This document shows positions 11,782 to 20,841 of a stretch of DNA of 64,000 nucleotides, piece by piece (the first letter of the stretch is position 1; every line of letters starts with the position of its first letter). Location of the stretch: assembly GCF_030323265.1 (NCBI RefSeq), contig NZ_CP104992.1, positions 1,487,501 through 1,551,500 on the forward strand, in the 5' to 3' direction. Source of the DNA: Terrirhizobium terrae (GTDB taxonomy: Bacteria; Pseudomonadota; Alphaproteobacteria; Rhizobiales; Rhizobiaceae). Position numbers and translations under genes: made by a program. Below the pieces are notes generated by a model. It searched no databases. It worked only from the letters and a program-made list of their open reading frames with translations, and was not told the DNA's origin.

Positions 11782-13172
11782 TTACCGGATCTGCAATACG
11801 CTCGCGAAGAACCCGTCCATTCCTCCTGCATAACCATCCGACGAAGGCAACATGGCAGGCGTCGTGCGGAAATCACCGCGAGCGGTGATAGCCGATTCCA
11901 GGCCGGGCCAATTGGCCGGATCGACCGGTACGCGCTGGAGCGTCGGCGTATCCGCCAGAACTTTCTCGATCAGCTCCTCGCCCTCGATCGGATCAAGCGA
12001 GCAGTTGGAGAAGACGATCAATCCGCCGCTCTTCACCAGCGTCGCGGCGTGGCGGAGCATGCGTTCCTGAAGCGCCGCAAGCTTTTCGATATCCTGTATG
12101 CCCTTGGTCCAGAGCACATCCGGATGCCGGCGCGTCGTACCGGTGGAAGAGCAGGGGCATCGAGCAGGATGCCGTCGAACTTCTCTTCCGGCGCATAATT
12201 GAACAGATCGCCCGAAACCAGTTCCGCCGTCATACCCAGACGTGCGAGATTTTCCTTCAGCCGATCCAGGCGGTTCGACGACTGCTCCACGGCCGTGACG
12301 TAGGCACCGGCCGCAATCAACTGAGCCGTCTTGCCGCCAGGCGCAGCACAAAGATCAGCGACACGTTTGCCCTTCAGATCGCCGAAAAGCTTTGCCGGGA
12401 TGGCGGCTGCCGCATCCTGCACCCACCATTCTCCGCGATCGAAGCCTTCGAGCCCGGTCACCGATCCCTCGAATTCGGGCAGGCGGATACTGCCGGTCGG
12501 CAGCATCTTGCCATCCAGCTTTTCCGCCCAACCGGCAGCGTCGGACTTCACCGTCAAATCGATCGCAGGCGGGGTGAGCTGGGATTCGGCGATCTGCGCT
12601 GCATCCGCTTCACCATAGGCTGCAACCAGCCGGTCACGGAACCAGTCCGGTACGGGAGATACCGAGGCTGTGGCCGCGAGAATTTCATCCTTCTCCCGCA
12701 CCAGCCGGCGAAGCACGGCATTGACCAGCTTGGCGAAGCGGCGGTTGCGCGGGTCGCGATTGGCCTGCTCAACCGCAAGATCGACGGCGGCATGAGAAGG
12801 CACGTCGAGATGCAGGATCTGCGCCGCGGCCACAACGAGAACATGATGCAGCGCCCGCGCCCCTTCCGGCAGCGGCGTATCGATCATCGAGGCGATGGCC
12901 GCCTCGAGCCGAGGAAGATGGCGAAGGGCTGTGGTGAGGATCGCCCGCGTCAGGGCACGATCGGCATCGTTGAGCGCCTTGTAGGCGGGATTGCCATGGG
13001 TCAGGTCCAGCATCCCGTCAAGCGAGATCTTGCGCTCCACGACGGCCGCCAGCAGCTTTGCGGCGGTCGCCCGGACTTCAAGCCCGGGCTTTTTGGGCTC
13101 CGAACCCCGACGGGCGGGCGCCAAATTCTTTCGAACAGGCCTGTGCGGCTTCTTGTTTTTCGTGTCGTTCAA
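11782..13172 (-). CDS. rsmB: 16S rRNA cytosine-5 methyltransferase, RsmB/NOP family (one frameshift)
   Basis: SAM-dependent methyltransferase of the RsmB/Sun family, which in E. coli makes m5C967 in 16S rRNA. An Arg/Lys-rich tail ([15 protein letters not shown]) leads into a NusB-like domain (about 30-170) and a Rossmann domain with [13 protein letters not shown], the SAM-binding motif. The frame breaks within the catalytic motif. It reads LLDAP and then garbage, but adding one base to the run at 12154-12157 restores [18 protein letters not shown] with the PCS cysteine. The later SNCSLDP supplies the second catalytic Cys. Restored length is about 463 residues. The start ATG overlaps the htpX stop by four bases, so the two are likely coupled. 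Confidence 0.88.
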
Positions 13173-14152
13173 GACCAGGGACCTTTGCGCGGTTCATCCG
13201 ATCCGCGGCCCCAGGGATTGTTGGCGCCGGAATTCGGCACGGAGCGAGCGGTGCGCTGCGGTCTACCAGCCGAAGACGGTCTCGTCGAGCCACCACAGCG
13301 GAACTCTCCCGCCATCTGTTGCAGGGCGGCGATGCGGTTGTCCGTATTCGGGTGGGTCGAGAACAGATTGTCCATCCGCTCGCCCGACAACGGGTTGATG
13401 ATGAACATATGCGCCGTCGCCGGGTTGCGCTCTGCATCATCATTGTGGATGACCCGCGCCGAGCCGGCGATCTTGGCAAGCGCCGAGGCAAGCCACATGG
13501 GGTTGCCGCAGATTTCCGCGCCACGGCGGTCGGCGGAATATTCCCGCGTCCGGCTGATCGCCATCTGCACCAGCATCGCGGCAAGCGGCGCCACGATCAT
13601 GGCGACGAGAACACCGATGAAGCCGAGCGGATTGCTGTTGTTCTCGCGGTTGCCGCCGAAGAAGAAGGCGAAGTTGCCGAGCATGGAAATCGCACCCGCA
13701 AGCGTCGCCGTGATCGTCATCGTCAGCGTGTCGCGGTTCTGCACATGGGCAAGCTCATGCGCCATCACGCCCGCAACTTCCTCATGGGTGAGGGCCTGCA
13801 GGAGACCGGTAGAGGCTGCGACCGCGGAATTTTCAGGATTGCGGCCCGTCGCAAAAGCATTCGGCTGCGGATTGTCGTAGATATAGACCTTCGGCATCGG
13901 CAGGCCGGCATTGGCCGAAAGGTCGCGGATCATGTTGTAGAATTCCGGCGCGCTGCGCGCGTCCACCTCCTGGGCGTGATAGGCGCGAAGCACCATCTTG
14001 TCGGAATTCCAGTAGGAAAACAGGTTCATGCCGGCGGCGATCACCAGCGCGATCATCATGCCGCCCTTGCCGCCGATCAGAAACCCGACGCCCATGAACA
14101 GGGCGGTCATGAAGGCCAGAAGCATGGCGGTGCGCATCACATTCATCGTCAT
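13169..14152 (-). CDS. htpX: Membrane zinc metalloprotease HtpX
   Basis: An M48 protease of the inner membrane that degrades misfolded membrane proteins alongside FtsH. The 327 residues include two N-terminal hydrophobic segments (about 4-24 and 26-46), the zinc motif HELAH at 132-136 ([16 protein letters not shown]) and two further membrane segments after it, the standard layout. The third zinc ligand is probably the Glu in REYSADRRG. The C-terminal 45 residues are Gly/Ser/Arg-rich and unconserved. The stop overlaps the rsmB start by ATGA. Confidence 0.94.
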   Translation of the reverse strand: MTMNVMRTAMLLAFMTALFMGVGFLIGGKGGMMIALVIAAGMNLFSYWNSDKMVLRAYHAQEVDARSAPEFYNMIRDLSANAGLPMPKVYIYDNPQPNAFATGRNPENSAVAASTGLLQALTHEEVAGVMAHELAHVQNRDTLTMTITATLAGAISMLGNFAFFFGGNRENNSNPLGFIGVLVAMIVAPLAAMLVQMAISRTREYSADRRGAEICGNPMWLASALAKIAGSARVIHNDDAERNPATAHMFIINPLSGERMDNLFSTHPNTDNRIAALQQMAGEFRCGGSTRPSSAGRPQRTARSVPNSGANNPWGRGSDEPRKGPWS

Positions 14153-14271
14153 CTCTCCGTTGCCGATTTCATCCCTCAGGTTTCGCCTGAGGGTTTTCTA
14201 GCGGTTGTGAACGGCCTATCATGTGGTCAATTCAACCTGATTTTTCAATAAACCTTGCGGTGATCCGAAAG

Positions 14272-14489
14272 ATGCAGAGCGCGGATAACGACAATACGGA
14301 AGCCACTCTGGAAGACGGTGCGGCCAAAAAACGCTGTCACCGGCAGCAGAGCGGGCATTGAAGGAAGCGGAAGAACGGCGCCAGGCTGCCGCGAAAACCG
14401 ACCTGCCCGAAGAGTTCGGCGGCCGCGGCGGAGCCGATCCGGCTCGTTTCGGCGACTGGGAAATCAACGGCCGCGCCATCGATTTCTGA
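14272..14489 (+). CDS. DUF1674 / succinate dehydrogenase assembly factor 4-like protein (one frameshift)
   Basis: A small protein of about 72 residues. The C-terminal stretch LPEEFGGRGGADPARFGDWE and the ending NGRAIDF are the DUF1674 signature, shared with mitochondrial SDHAF4, which helps load the flavoprotein of succinate dehydrogenase. The first half starts at ATG 14272 (MQSADNDNTEATLEDG) and the second half lies in another frame. Adding one A to the six-A run at 14326-14331 joins them as AAKKTLSPAAERALKEAEER. The role is inferred from the family. It is divergent from htpX and carries no clear ribosome binding site. Confidence 0.75.
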
Positions 14490-14533
14490 AGCAGCACAAC
14501 TGATATAAGATAAAATTCCTATTGACTTGGATC

Positions 14534-15001
14534 ATGGATCGGAATTTATTCCTTTCTATGATTACGGCCCGCACACTCGCTGTCTGCTTCGCCTTCGTTC
14601 TTGCGACGGAAGCCATGGCGCGCGAGGAAATTGCCGGCCCGGTCGCCGCAGAAATCCTTCGCGTCATCGATGGCGATACGCTGCTGGTCGAAGCCCAGCC
14701 CTGGCCGCAGCAGAAGATGGAAGTCTATGTCCGCATTCGCGGCATCGATGCTCCGGAACTGAAATCGAAATGCGAGGCATCCCGCCTGGCCGGCATCGAC
14801 GCGCAACACGCGCTCGAAGCACTCGCCGCCCAGTCGAACCATATCCAGCTGATCCGAATTGCCGGCGACAAATATTTCGGCCGGATCGTCGCAGATGTCA
14901 TCCTGTCGGACGGAAAAAACGTGGCCGACGACCTCCTGGTCGCCGGCCTTGTTCGGGTCTATGACGGCGGCCGCAAGCCGAAAGATACCTGCGGCGGCTG
15001 A
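14534..15001 (+). CDS. Secreted thermonuclease-like (SNase) protein
   Basis: A staphylococcal-nuclease-fold protein of about 155 residues. It has a hydrophobic export signal (ITARTLAVCFAFVLATEAMA), then LRVIDGDTL, VRIRGIDAPELKSKCEASRL and YFGRIVADVIL, which hold the Asp/Arg/Glu active-site framework of the family. It would cut nucleic acid in the periplasm or outside the cell, or act as a non-catalytic SNase module. The start is uncertain: ATG 14534 or 14558 would both leave the signal peptide intact, and neither has a strong ribosome site. Single intact frame, convergent with acs nine bases away. Confidence 0.78.
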   Translation: MDRNLFLSMITARTLAVCFAFVLATEAMAREEIAGPVAAEILRVIDGDTLLVEAQPWPQQKMEVYVRIRGIDAPELKSKCEASRLAGIDAQHALEALAAQSNHIQLIRIAGDKYFGRIVADVILSDGKNVADDLLVAGLVRVYDGGRKPKDTCGG

Positions 15002-15010
15002 TTTTACCGC

Positions 15011-16966
15011 TTAAGCGTCCGTCTTGTTTTGCCGGTTTTCGATCAGGTCGTCCACCACGGCAGGATCGGCCAGCGTCGACGTATCGCCGAGCGAGCCGAA
15101 ATCATCCTCGGCGATCTTGCGCAGAATACGCCGCATGATCTTGCCGGACCGCGTCTTCGGCAGGCCTGGGGCGAACTGGATCTTGTCCGGTGCGGCGATC
15201 GGGCCGATCTCGTTGCGGACATGCTTGGTCAGCTCCTGCCGCAGCGCATCCGTACCCTCGTTGCCGGCCATCAGGGTCACGTAGCAATAGATGCCCTGGC
15301 CCTTGATATTGTGCGGATAACCAACGACCGCCGCTTCCGAAACGAGGTTATGTGACACGAGCGCCGACTCCACCTCGGCCGTACCGAGGCGGTGACCGGA
15401 GACGTTCAGCACGTCGTCGACGCGGCCGGTGATCCAGTAATAGCCGTCTTCGTCGCGCCGGCAGCCGTCGCCGGTGAAATACTTGCCCTTGTAGGTGGCG
15501 AAATAGGTCTGGATGAACCGCTCGTGGTCACCATAGACGCTGCGCATCTGGCCCGGCCAGCTGTCGATGATGCAGAGATTGCCGTCAGCCGCCCCCTCCA
15601 GCACCTTGCCCTCATTGTCCACGAGCTGAGGCTTGACGCCGAAGAAGGGTTTTGTCGCAGAACCCGGCTTGAGGTCGGTCGCACCCGGTAGCGGCGTGAT
15701 CATGTGGCCGCCGGTCTCCGTCTGCCACCACGTATCGACGATCGGCGAGCGCTTGTCGCCGACGACGTCGTAATACCACTGCCAGGCTTCCGGGTTGATC
15801 GGCTCGCCGACAGTGCCGAGCAGTCGCAGGCTTGCGCGCGACGATCGCTTCACGAATTCGTCACCGGCGCCCATGAGAGAGCGGATCGCGGTCGGCGCGG
15901 TGTAGAAGATGTTGACCTTGTGCTTATCGACGATCTCCCAGAACCGCCCCTGGTCGGGGAAATTCGGCACGCCTTCGAACATCAGCGTCGTCGCGCAATT
16001 CGCCAACGGCCCGTAGACGAGATAGGAATGCCCGGTCACCCAGCCGACATCGGCCGTGCACCAGTAGATATCACCATCGTGATAGTCGAACGTGTATTCG
16101 TGAGTCATCGCCGCATAGACGAGATAACCGCCCGTCGTGTGCAGCACGCCCTTCGGCTTGCCCGTCGAACCGGAGGTATAGAGGATGAACAGCGGGTCTT
16201 CCGCCTTCATCTTCACAGGCTCGCAATGGCCTTTCACGGTGGCGATTTCCTGGTGGTACCAGAGATCCCGGCCCGGCGCCCAGTTGGTCTTGCCGCCGGT
16301 GCGGCGCACGACAAGCACCTTGTTGACGGTGACATACTGCTTGGCCGCGATGCGGATCGCCGTATCGGTGTTCTCCTTGAGCGGCACCGGCTTGCCGCCG
16401 CGCACGCCCTCGTCGCAGGTGATCACGAAGGTCGACTGGCAGTCGATGATGCGACCCGCCAGCGCTTCCGGCGAGAAGCCGCCGAAGACGACGGAATGAA
16501 CAGCCCCGATGCGCGCGCAAGCGAGCATGGCATAAGCCGCCTCCGGAATCATCGGCATGTAGATGGTGACGCGATCGCCCTTCTTGACCCCGTGCTTCTT
16601 CAGCACGTTCGCCATGCGGCAGACCTGATCGTAGAGCTGGTTATAGGTGATCTTCTTGTCGATATAGGGGTTGTCGCCTTCCCAGATGATCGCCGTGCGC
16701 TCGCCATGGGTCTTCAGGTGACGGTCGATGCAATTATAGGAGACGTTGGTCAGGCCGTCCTCGAACCACTTGATCGACACCTTGCCCTTGAAGGACGTGT
16801 TCTTCACCTTCGTATAGGGCTTGAACCAGTCGATCCGCCGGCCATGCTTGCCCCAGAACTTATCCGGATCCTCGATGCTCTCCTCGTACCATTTCTCGTA
16901 CTTGTCCTTGTCGATCAGCGCTTTCGCTTTCGTGGACTTGAGGACCGGATAGATTTTTTCGGACAT
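15011..16966 (-). CDS. acs: Acetyl-CoA synthetase (AMP-forming)
   Basis: Activates acetate to acetyl-CoA through acetyl-AMP. The 651 residues are the normal length. The start ATG at 16966 ([11 protein letters not shown]) follows AGGAGGAATTCC, so I reject the in-frame ATG 21 bases upstream. Key motifs are the ATP-binding loop [11 protein letters not shown], the [10 protein letters not shown] adenylate-binding core, [16 protein letters not shown] and, near the C-terminus, [10 protein letters not shown]. The last holds the catalytic Lys that is the usual target of reversible acetylation. Intact. A close paralogue (propionyl type) lies 1 kb upstream on the same strand, on the other side of trcR. 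Confidence 0.96.
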   Translation of the reverse strand: MSEKIYPVLKSTKAKALIDKDKYEKWYEESIEDPDKFWGKHGRRIDWFKPYTKVKNTSFKGKVSIKWFEDGLTNVSYNCIDRHLKTHGERTAIIWEGDNPYIDKKITYNQLYDQVCRMANVLKKHGVKKGDRVTIYMPMIPEAAYAMLACARIGAVHSVVFGGFSPEALAGRIIDCQSTFVITCDEGVRGGKPVPLKENTDTAIRIAAKQYVTVNKVLVVRRTGGKTNWAPGRDLWYHQEIATVKGHCEPVKMKAEDPLFILYTSGSTGKPKGVLHTTGGYLVYAAMTHEYTFDYHDGDIYWCTADVGWVTGHSYLVYGPLANCATTLMFEGVPNFPDQGRFWEIVDKHKVNIFYTAPTAIRSLMGAGDEFVKRSSRASLRLLGTVGEPINPEAWQWYYDVVGDKRSPIVDTWWQTETGGHMITPLPGATDLKPGSATKPFFGVKPQLVDNEGKVLEGAADGNLCIIDSWPGQMRSVYGDHERFIQTYFATYKGKYFTGDGCRRDEDGYYWITGRVDDVLNVSGHRLGTAEVESALVSHNLVSEAAVVGYPHNIKGQGIYCYVTLMAGNEGTDALRQELTKHVRNEIGPIAAPDKIQFAPGLPKTRSGKIMRRILRKIAEDDFGSLGDTSTLADPAVVDDLIENRQNKTDA

Positions 16967-17218
16967 GGAATTCCTCCTCATTGGCACCGTCGACTGTTTC
17001 CTCCGTCAACGGCGCGGCATCGTGGCATTCATAACAACTGGGGCGCTACCGGCAATTAGACAAACGGCGATGAGCACGTGAACATGATTGACCGATCACC
17101 CTGCTTCAAAGAATTGCATTTCCGTCCCAATTCGATTATACGGCGATCAATTCCCGGAAATAGTGGTTGATACCCACGGCCCGCGACACCGGCGCGGACG
17201 GACAGAGGAACTATACCC

Positions 17219-17929
17219 ATGGCTCAACAATTGCTCATGCCGAAGGCGACCGCAGTCTGGCTCGTCGACAACACTGCCCTTTCCTTCGACCAGATCGCCC
17301 AGTTCTGCAAACTGCACCCGCTCGAGGTGAAGGCGATTGCCGATGGTGAAGCGGCCCAGGGCATCAAGGGCCTCGATCCGATCGCAACCGGCCAGCTCTC
17401 TCGCGATGAGATCGAGCGCGCCGAAAAGGACATCAACTACAAGCTCAAGCTTTCCGAGCCGAAGGTCCGAGTTCCGGAATCCAAACGTCGCGGCCCGCGC
17501 TACACGCCGGTCTCCAAGCGCCAGGACCGTCCGAACGCCATCCTCTGGCTGGTTCGCAACCATCCCGAACTCAAGGACGCCCAGGTTTCGCGCCTCGTCG
17601 GCACGACCAAGTCCACCATCGAACAGATCCGCGAGCGCACCCACTGGAACGCCGCCAACCTCACGCCGATGGACCCGGTAACGCTCGGCCTCTGCAGCCA
17701 GATCGACCTCGACCTCGAAGTGGAAAAGGCTTCCAAGGGCCGTCCGCTGCCGACGGCAGCCGAACTCGGCGCCTCCCTGCAGCCGGCTTCGGAAACCGAA
17801 AACCTCGGCTTCGGCGATTATCGCAGCGAGCGCGAGGAAGAGAAGGAAATCGACGCGGACGCCGTCTTCGCCAAGCTTTCCTCGCTCAAGTCCACGCGCA
17901 ACGACGAGGACGAAGACGACAACTTCTAA
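17219..17929 (+). CDS. trcR: Cell-cycle transcriptional regulator TrcR (DUF1013)
   Basis: A 236-residue protein of the DUF1013 family, found only in alphaproteobacteria and annotated as the cell-cycle regulator TrcR. The start MAQQLLMPKATAVWLVDNTA follows GAGGA. Residues 20-60 resemble a helix-turn-helix (LSFDQIAQFCKLHPLEVKAI) and a second HTH-like unit occurs at about 100-140 (DAQVSRLVGTTKSTIEQIRE). The C-terminus is very acidic (NDEDEDDNF). Likely a DNA-binding protein. Direct targets cannot be read from sequence. It has its own upstream region, divergent from acs, and is closed by a terminator shared with convergent prpE. Confidence 0.88.
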   Translation: MAQQLLMPKATAVWLVDNTALSFDQIAQFCKLHPLEVKAIADGEAAQGIKGLDPIATGQLSRDEIERAEKDINYKLKLSEPKVRVPESKRRGPRYTPVSKRQDRPNAILWLVRNHPELKDAQVSRLVGTTKSTIEQIRERTHWNAANLTPMDPVTLGLCSQIDLDLEVEKASKGRPLPTAAELGASLQPASETENLGFGDYRSEREEEKEIDADAVFAKLSSLKSTRNDEDEDDNF

Positions 17930-17950
17930 GTTGTTCGCCAATCCATTTGA

Positions 17951-17981
17951 AAAGACCCGGAAATCTCCGGGGCTTTTTTCG
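17951..17981 (+). terminator. Terminator after trcR
   Basis: AAAGACCCGG (17951-17960) pairs with CCGGGGCTTT (about 17967-17976) with one mismatch and is followed by a T6 tract. The A-rich left arm means it could also serve the convergent prpE transcript. Confidence 0.75.
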
Positions 17982-17994
17982 TTATACACTAGCG

Positions 17995-19915
17995 CTAGGC
18001 GCGTTCTTTCTCGTGAGCGAAGCCATGGCTTCGCAGCGTGTCCCTGACGACATCCAGCGTCCCCGGATCCTCGATCGTCGCCGGCATCGTCCAGGGCAGG
18101 TCGTCGGCAATCTTCTGCATCGTGCCGCGAAGGATCTTTCCCGAGCGGGTTTTCGGCAGTTTCGGCACCACCATCACCGTCTTGAACGCGGCGACCGGAC
18201 CGATCTCGTTCCGCACCATGGCAGCAACTTCGCCCGCGATTTCTTCCGTTTCCCGTGAAACATTGTTCTTCAGCACGAGAAAGCCGCAGGGGATCTGCCC
18301 CTTGATCCGATCCTTCACCCCGATGACGGCACATTCCGCCACATCGGGATGGCTGGCGCAGACCTCCTCCATCGACCCGGTCGACAACCGATGGCCGGCA
18401 CAGTTGATGATATCGTCCGTGCGCGCCATGACGAAGACATAGCCGTCCTCGTCCACGATGCCCGCATCCGCCGTCTTGTAGTAACCGGGAAACTCGTCGA
18501 GGCAGGCTTCCCTGAAACGCGCATCGGCCTTCCAGAACGTCGGCAGGCAGCCCGGAGGCAGGGGCAGCCTGATGGCGAGATTGCCGAGCGTGCCGGGCGG
18601 CACCGGTTGTCCGCTATCGTCGAGCACATCGATCGCATAGCCCGGCATCGGCCGCGTCGGCGACCCGTGCTTGAACGGCATCAGGCCAAGGCCCATCGTA
18701 TTGGCCGCAATCGGCCAGCCCGTTTCCGTCTGCCACCAATGATCGATGACCGGCACCTTCAGCTTCTGCTCCGCCCATTTCAGCGTCTCGGGATCCGCCC
18801 GCTCCCCGGCAAGGAAAAGTGCCCGCAACCCGAGAAGATCGTGGTTCTCGACCAGTTCCCCTTCGGGATCATCGCGGCGGATCGCCCGGAACGCCGTCGG
18901 TGCGGTGAAGAACACCTTCACATCATGCTCGGCCACAACCCGCCAGAACGCGCCGGCATCCGGCGTGCCGACCGGCTTTCCCTCGAAGATCACGCTCGTA
19001 TTGCCGTTAAGAAGCGGCGCATAGACGATATAGGAATGGCCGACGACCCAGCCGATATCGGATGCGGTCCAGAACACCTCGCCGGGCGCCATGCCAAAGA
19101 TGTTCGGCATGCTCCAGGCGAGCGCCACCATGTAGCCGCCATTGTCACGCACCACGCCCTTCGGCTGTCCGGTGGTTCCTGACGTATAGAGAATGTAGAG
19201 CGGATCGGTCGCCTGAACCGGCACGCACTCGACCTCCCGACCGCGCGCCTGGGTGACAGTCTCGGAGAAATCGAGTTCTCCCCGCTCGGCGCTCAGCGGC
19301 ACGATGAGCTCTTGTCTCTGCAGGATCAGGCAGTGGTCGGGTTTGGCCTTGGCGAGCTCGATCGCCTTGTCGATCAGCGGCTTGTAGGCAACAACGCGCC
19401 CTGGCTCCAGCCCACAGCTTGCCGAGATAATCAGTTTCGCTTCCAGAATCGTTCAGCCTTGCGGCCAGTTCCTGCGCAGCAAACCCACCGAAAACGACGG
19501 AATGCACGGCGCCGATACGTGCACAGGCCAGCATCGAAAACACCGCTTCCGGCACCATCGGCATGTAGATGACGACCCGGTCGCCCTTGCCGATGCCGAG
19601 ATCCTGCAGCACGGCGGAAATTGCCTGCACCTCGGCAAGGACCTTCGCATAGGTGAAGCTCTTGCGCTCACCGGTCATGGCGCTGTCGAAGATGAAGGCG
19701 CGCTGCTCGCCGCGTCCTGCGGCTACATGCCGATCCAGGCAGTTGAAGCAGGTGTTTGTCTCACCGCCGACGAACCATCGGCCATAGACGCCTTGGCTTT
19801 GATCGAAGGCCTTTTCCGCCGGCTTGAACCAGTCGATCGCCTCGGCTGCCTCCGCCCAAAATGCTTCCGGATCATTCTCCCACGCGTCATAGACGTCGAA
19901 ATAGCGGCTTTGCAT
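17995..19915 (-). CDS. prpE: Propionyl-CoA synthetase (AMP-forming) (one frameshift)
   Basis: Acyl-CoA synthetase, PrpE branch, activating propionate (and acetate). The start ATG at 19915 (MQSRYFDVYDAWEND) follows GGGAGG. Motifs are YTSGTTGQPKG, DHWWQTETGWPI and the catalytic-Lys motif KTRSGKILRG with the PrpE-type continuation TMQKIADD. An extra base in the CC at 19443-19444 breaks the frame at ARLNDSEAKLIISASCG. Removing it restores about 639 residues. Near the C-terminus NNVSRETEE is encoded by a degenerate parS-like sequence (18247-18262). Convergent with trcR. The frameshift is probably a sequencing error. Confidence 0.86.
18247..18262. other. Degenerate parS-like sequence in prpE
   Basis: The 16 bases match the parS consensus TGTTTCACGTGAAACA at 14 positions, but one mismatch destroys the central CACGTG (here CCCGTG). 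In the prpE frame it codes VSRET, like the true sites. Probably a relic or coincidence. Confidence 0.3.
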
Positions 19916-20001
19916 ATGCACCTCCCGTTACATGAGCCTAGCCTGATGAAGGCAATCTAGGCCGGAAGGCGGGTGCCGGAAACCCCGACGAAGGGGAACG
20001 C

Positions 20002-20661
20002 TTACCGGCTTCCGAAAATCGCCGAGCCCACACGCACGCTGGTCGCGCCGAATTCGACAGCCGTCTCGAAATCACCGGACATGCCCATCGACAGTTTATC
20101 GACGCCGCATTCCTTGGCGAGCTTGCCGAGCAGCGCGAAATGCGGACCCGGATTCTCCTCCGCCGGCGGGATGCACATCAAGCCTTCGATCGAAAGGCCG
20201 AGTTCGCCACGGCAGAATTCCACGAAGGCCGCCGTGTCTTCCGGCGCAATTCCGGCCTTCTGGGGCTCGAGCCCCGTGTTAACCTGCACATAGAGCTTCG
20301 GCGTCCTGCCTTGCTTATTCATTTCATCGGCAAGTGCCCGGGCGATCTTCTCGCGATCCACGGTCTCGATCACGTCGAACAGCGCGACCGCATCGGCGGC
20401 CTTGTTGGATTGCAGCGGTCCGATCAGGTGCAGTTCGATGCCCGGCGTCTCGGCCTTCAGTTCCGGCCACTTCAGCTGGCTTTCCTGCACCCGGTTCTCG
20501 CCGAACACCCGCTGACCGGCCGCAATCACGGGACGGATCGCGTCGACATCGAACGTCTTGGAGACAGCCACGAGCGTCGCACTACCGGTTGGCCGCTTTG
20601 CGTAGGCCTCCGCCTTGGCGATCCGTTCCCGCACATCCTGCAACCGTTCTTCGACGCTCAT
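20002..20661 (-). CDS. YggS-family PLP-binding protein
   Basis: A 219-residue single-domain protein of the YggS/PROSC (PLPBP) family, which binds pyridoxal 5'-phosphate and keeps B6 vitamers and amino-acid pools in balance. The PLP Lys is in TLVAVSKTF. The downstream motifs FGENRVQE, HLIGPLQSNK and LSMGMSGDFETAV are all present. The start at ATG 20661 (MSVEERLQD) is preferred to an ATG 21 bases upstream because GGAAAGG lies just before it. Intact. It ends about 90 bases before prpE on the same strand and is divergent from leuS. Confidence 0.93.
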   Translation of the reverse strand: MSVEERLQDVRERIAKAEAYAKRPTGSATLVAVSKTFDVDAIRPVIAAGQRVFGENRVQESQLKWPELKAETPGIELHLIGPLQSNKAADAVALFDVIETVDREKIARALADEMNKQGRTPKLYVQVNTGLEPQKAGIAPEDTAAFVEFCRGELGLSIEGLMCIPPAEENPGPHFALLGKLAKECGVDKLSMGMSGDFETAVEFGATSVRVGSAIFGSR

Positions 20662-20841
20662 CGCTTCGCCACCTTTCCGCAATTCTTGTGAGACCAGCGA
20701 TTAAAGCCCATATGAGCCTCTGCCAAGGGCATTCCGCATCAAAGTTTGGTACGCGCCGAGCCTCAAAAACTTGACGCTTGCAGCCATTCATGGTGAAGGT
20801 CTGCCCGACTCTTTATCCTGATTTCCCGGAATATCATCCAA

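Noticed and set aside
17074..17086. CACGTG before trcR as another parS site
   Set aside because: Only the central six bases match. The flanking GAG and AAC do not continue the palindrome.
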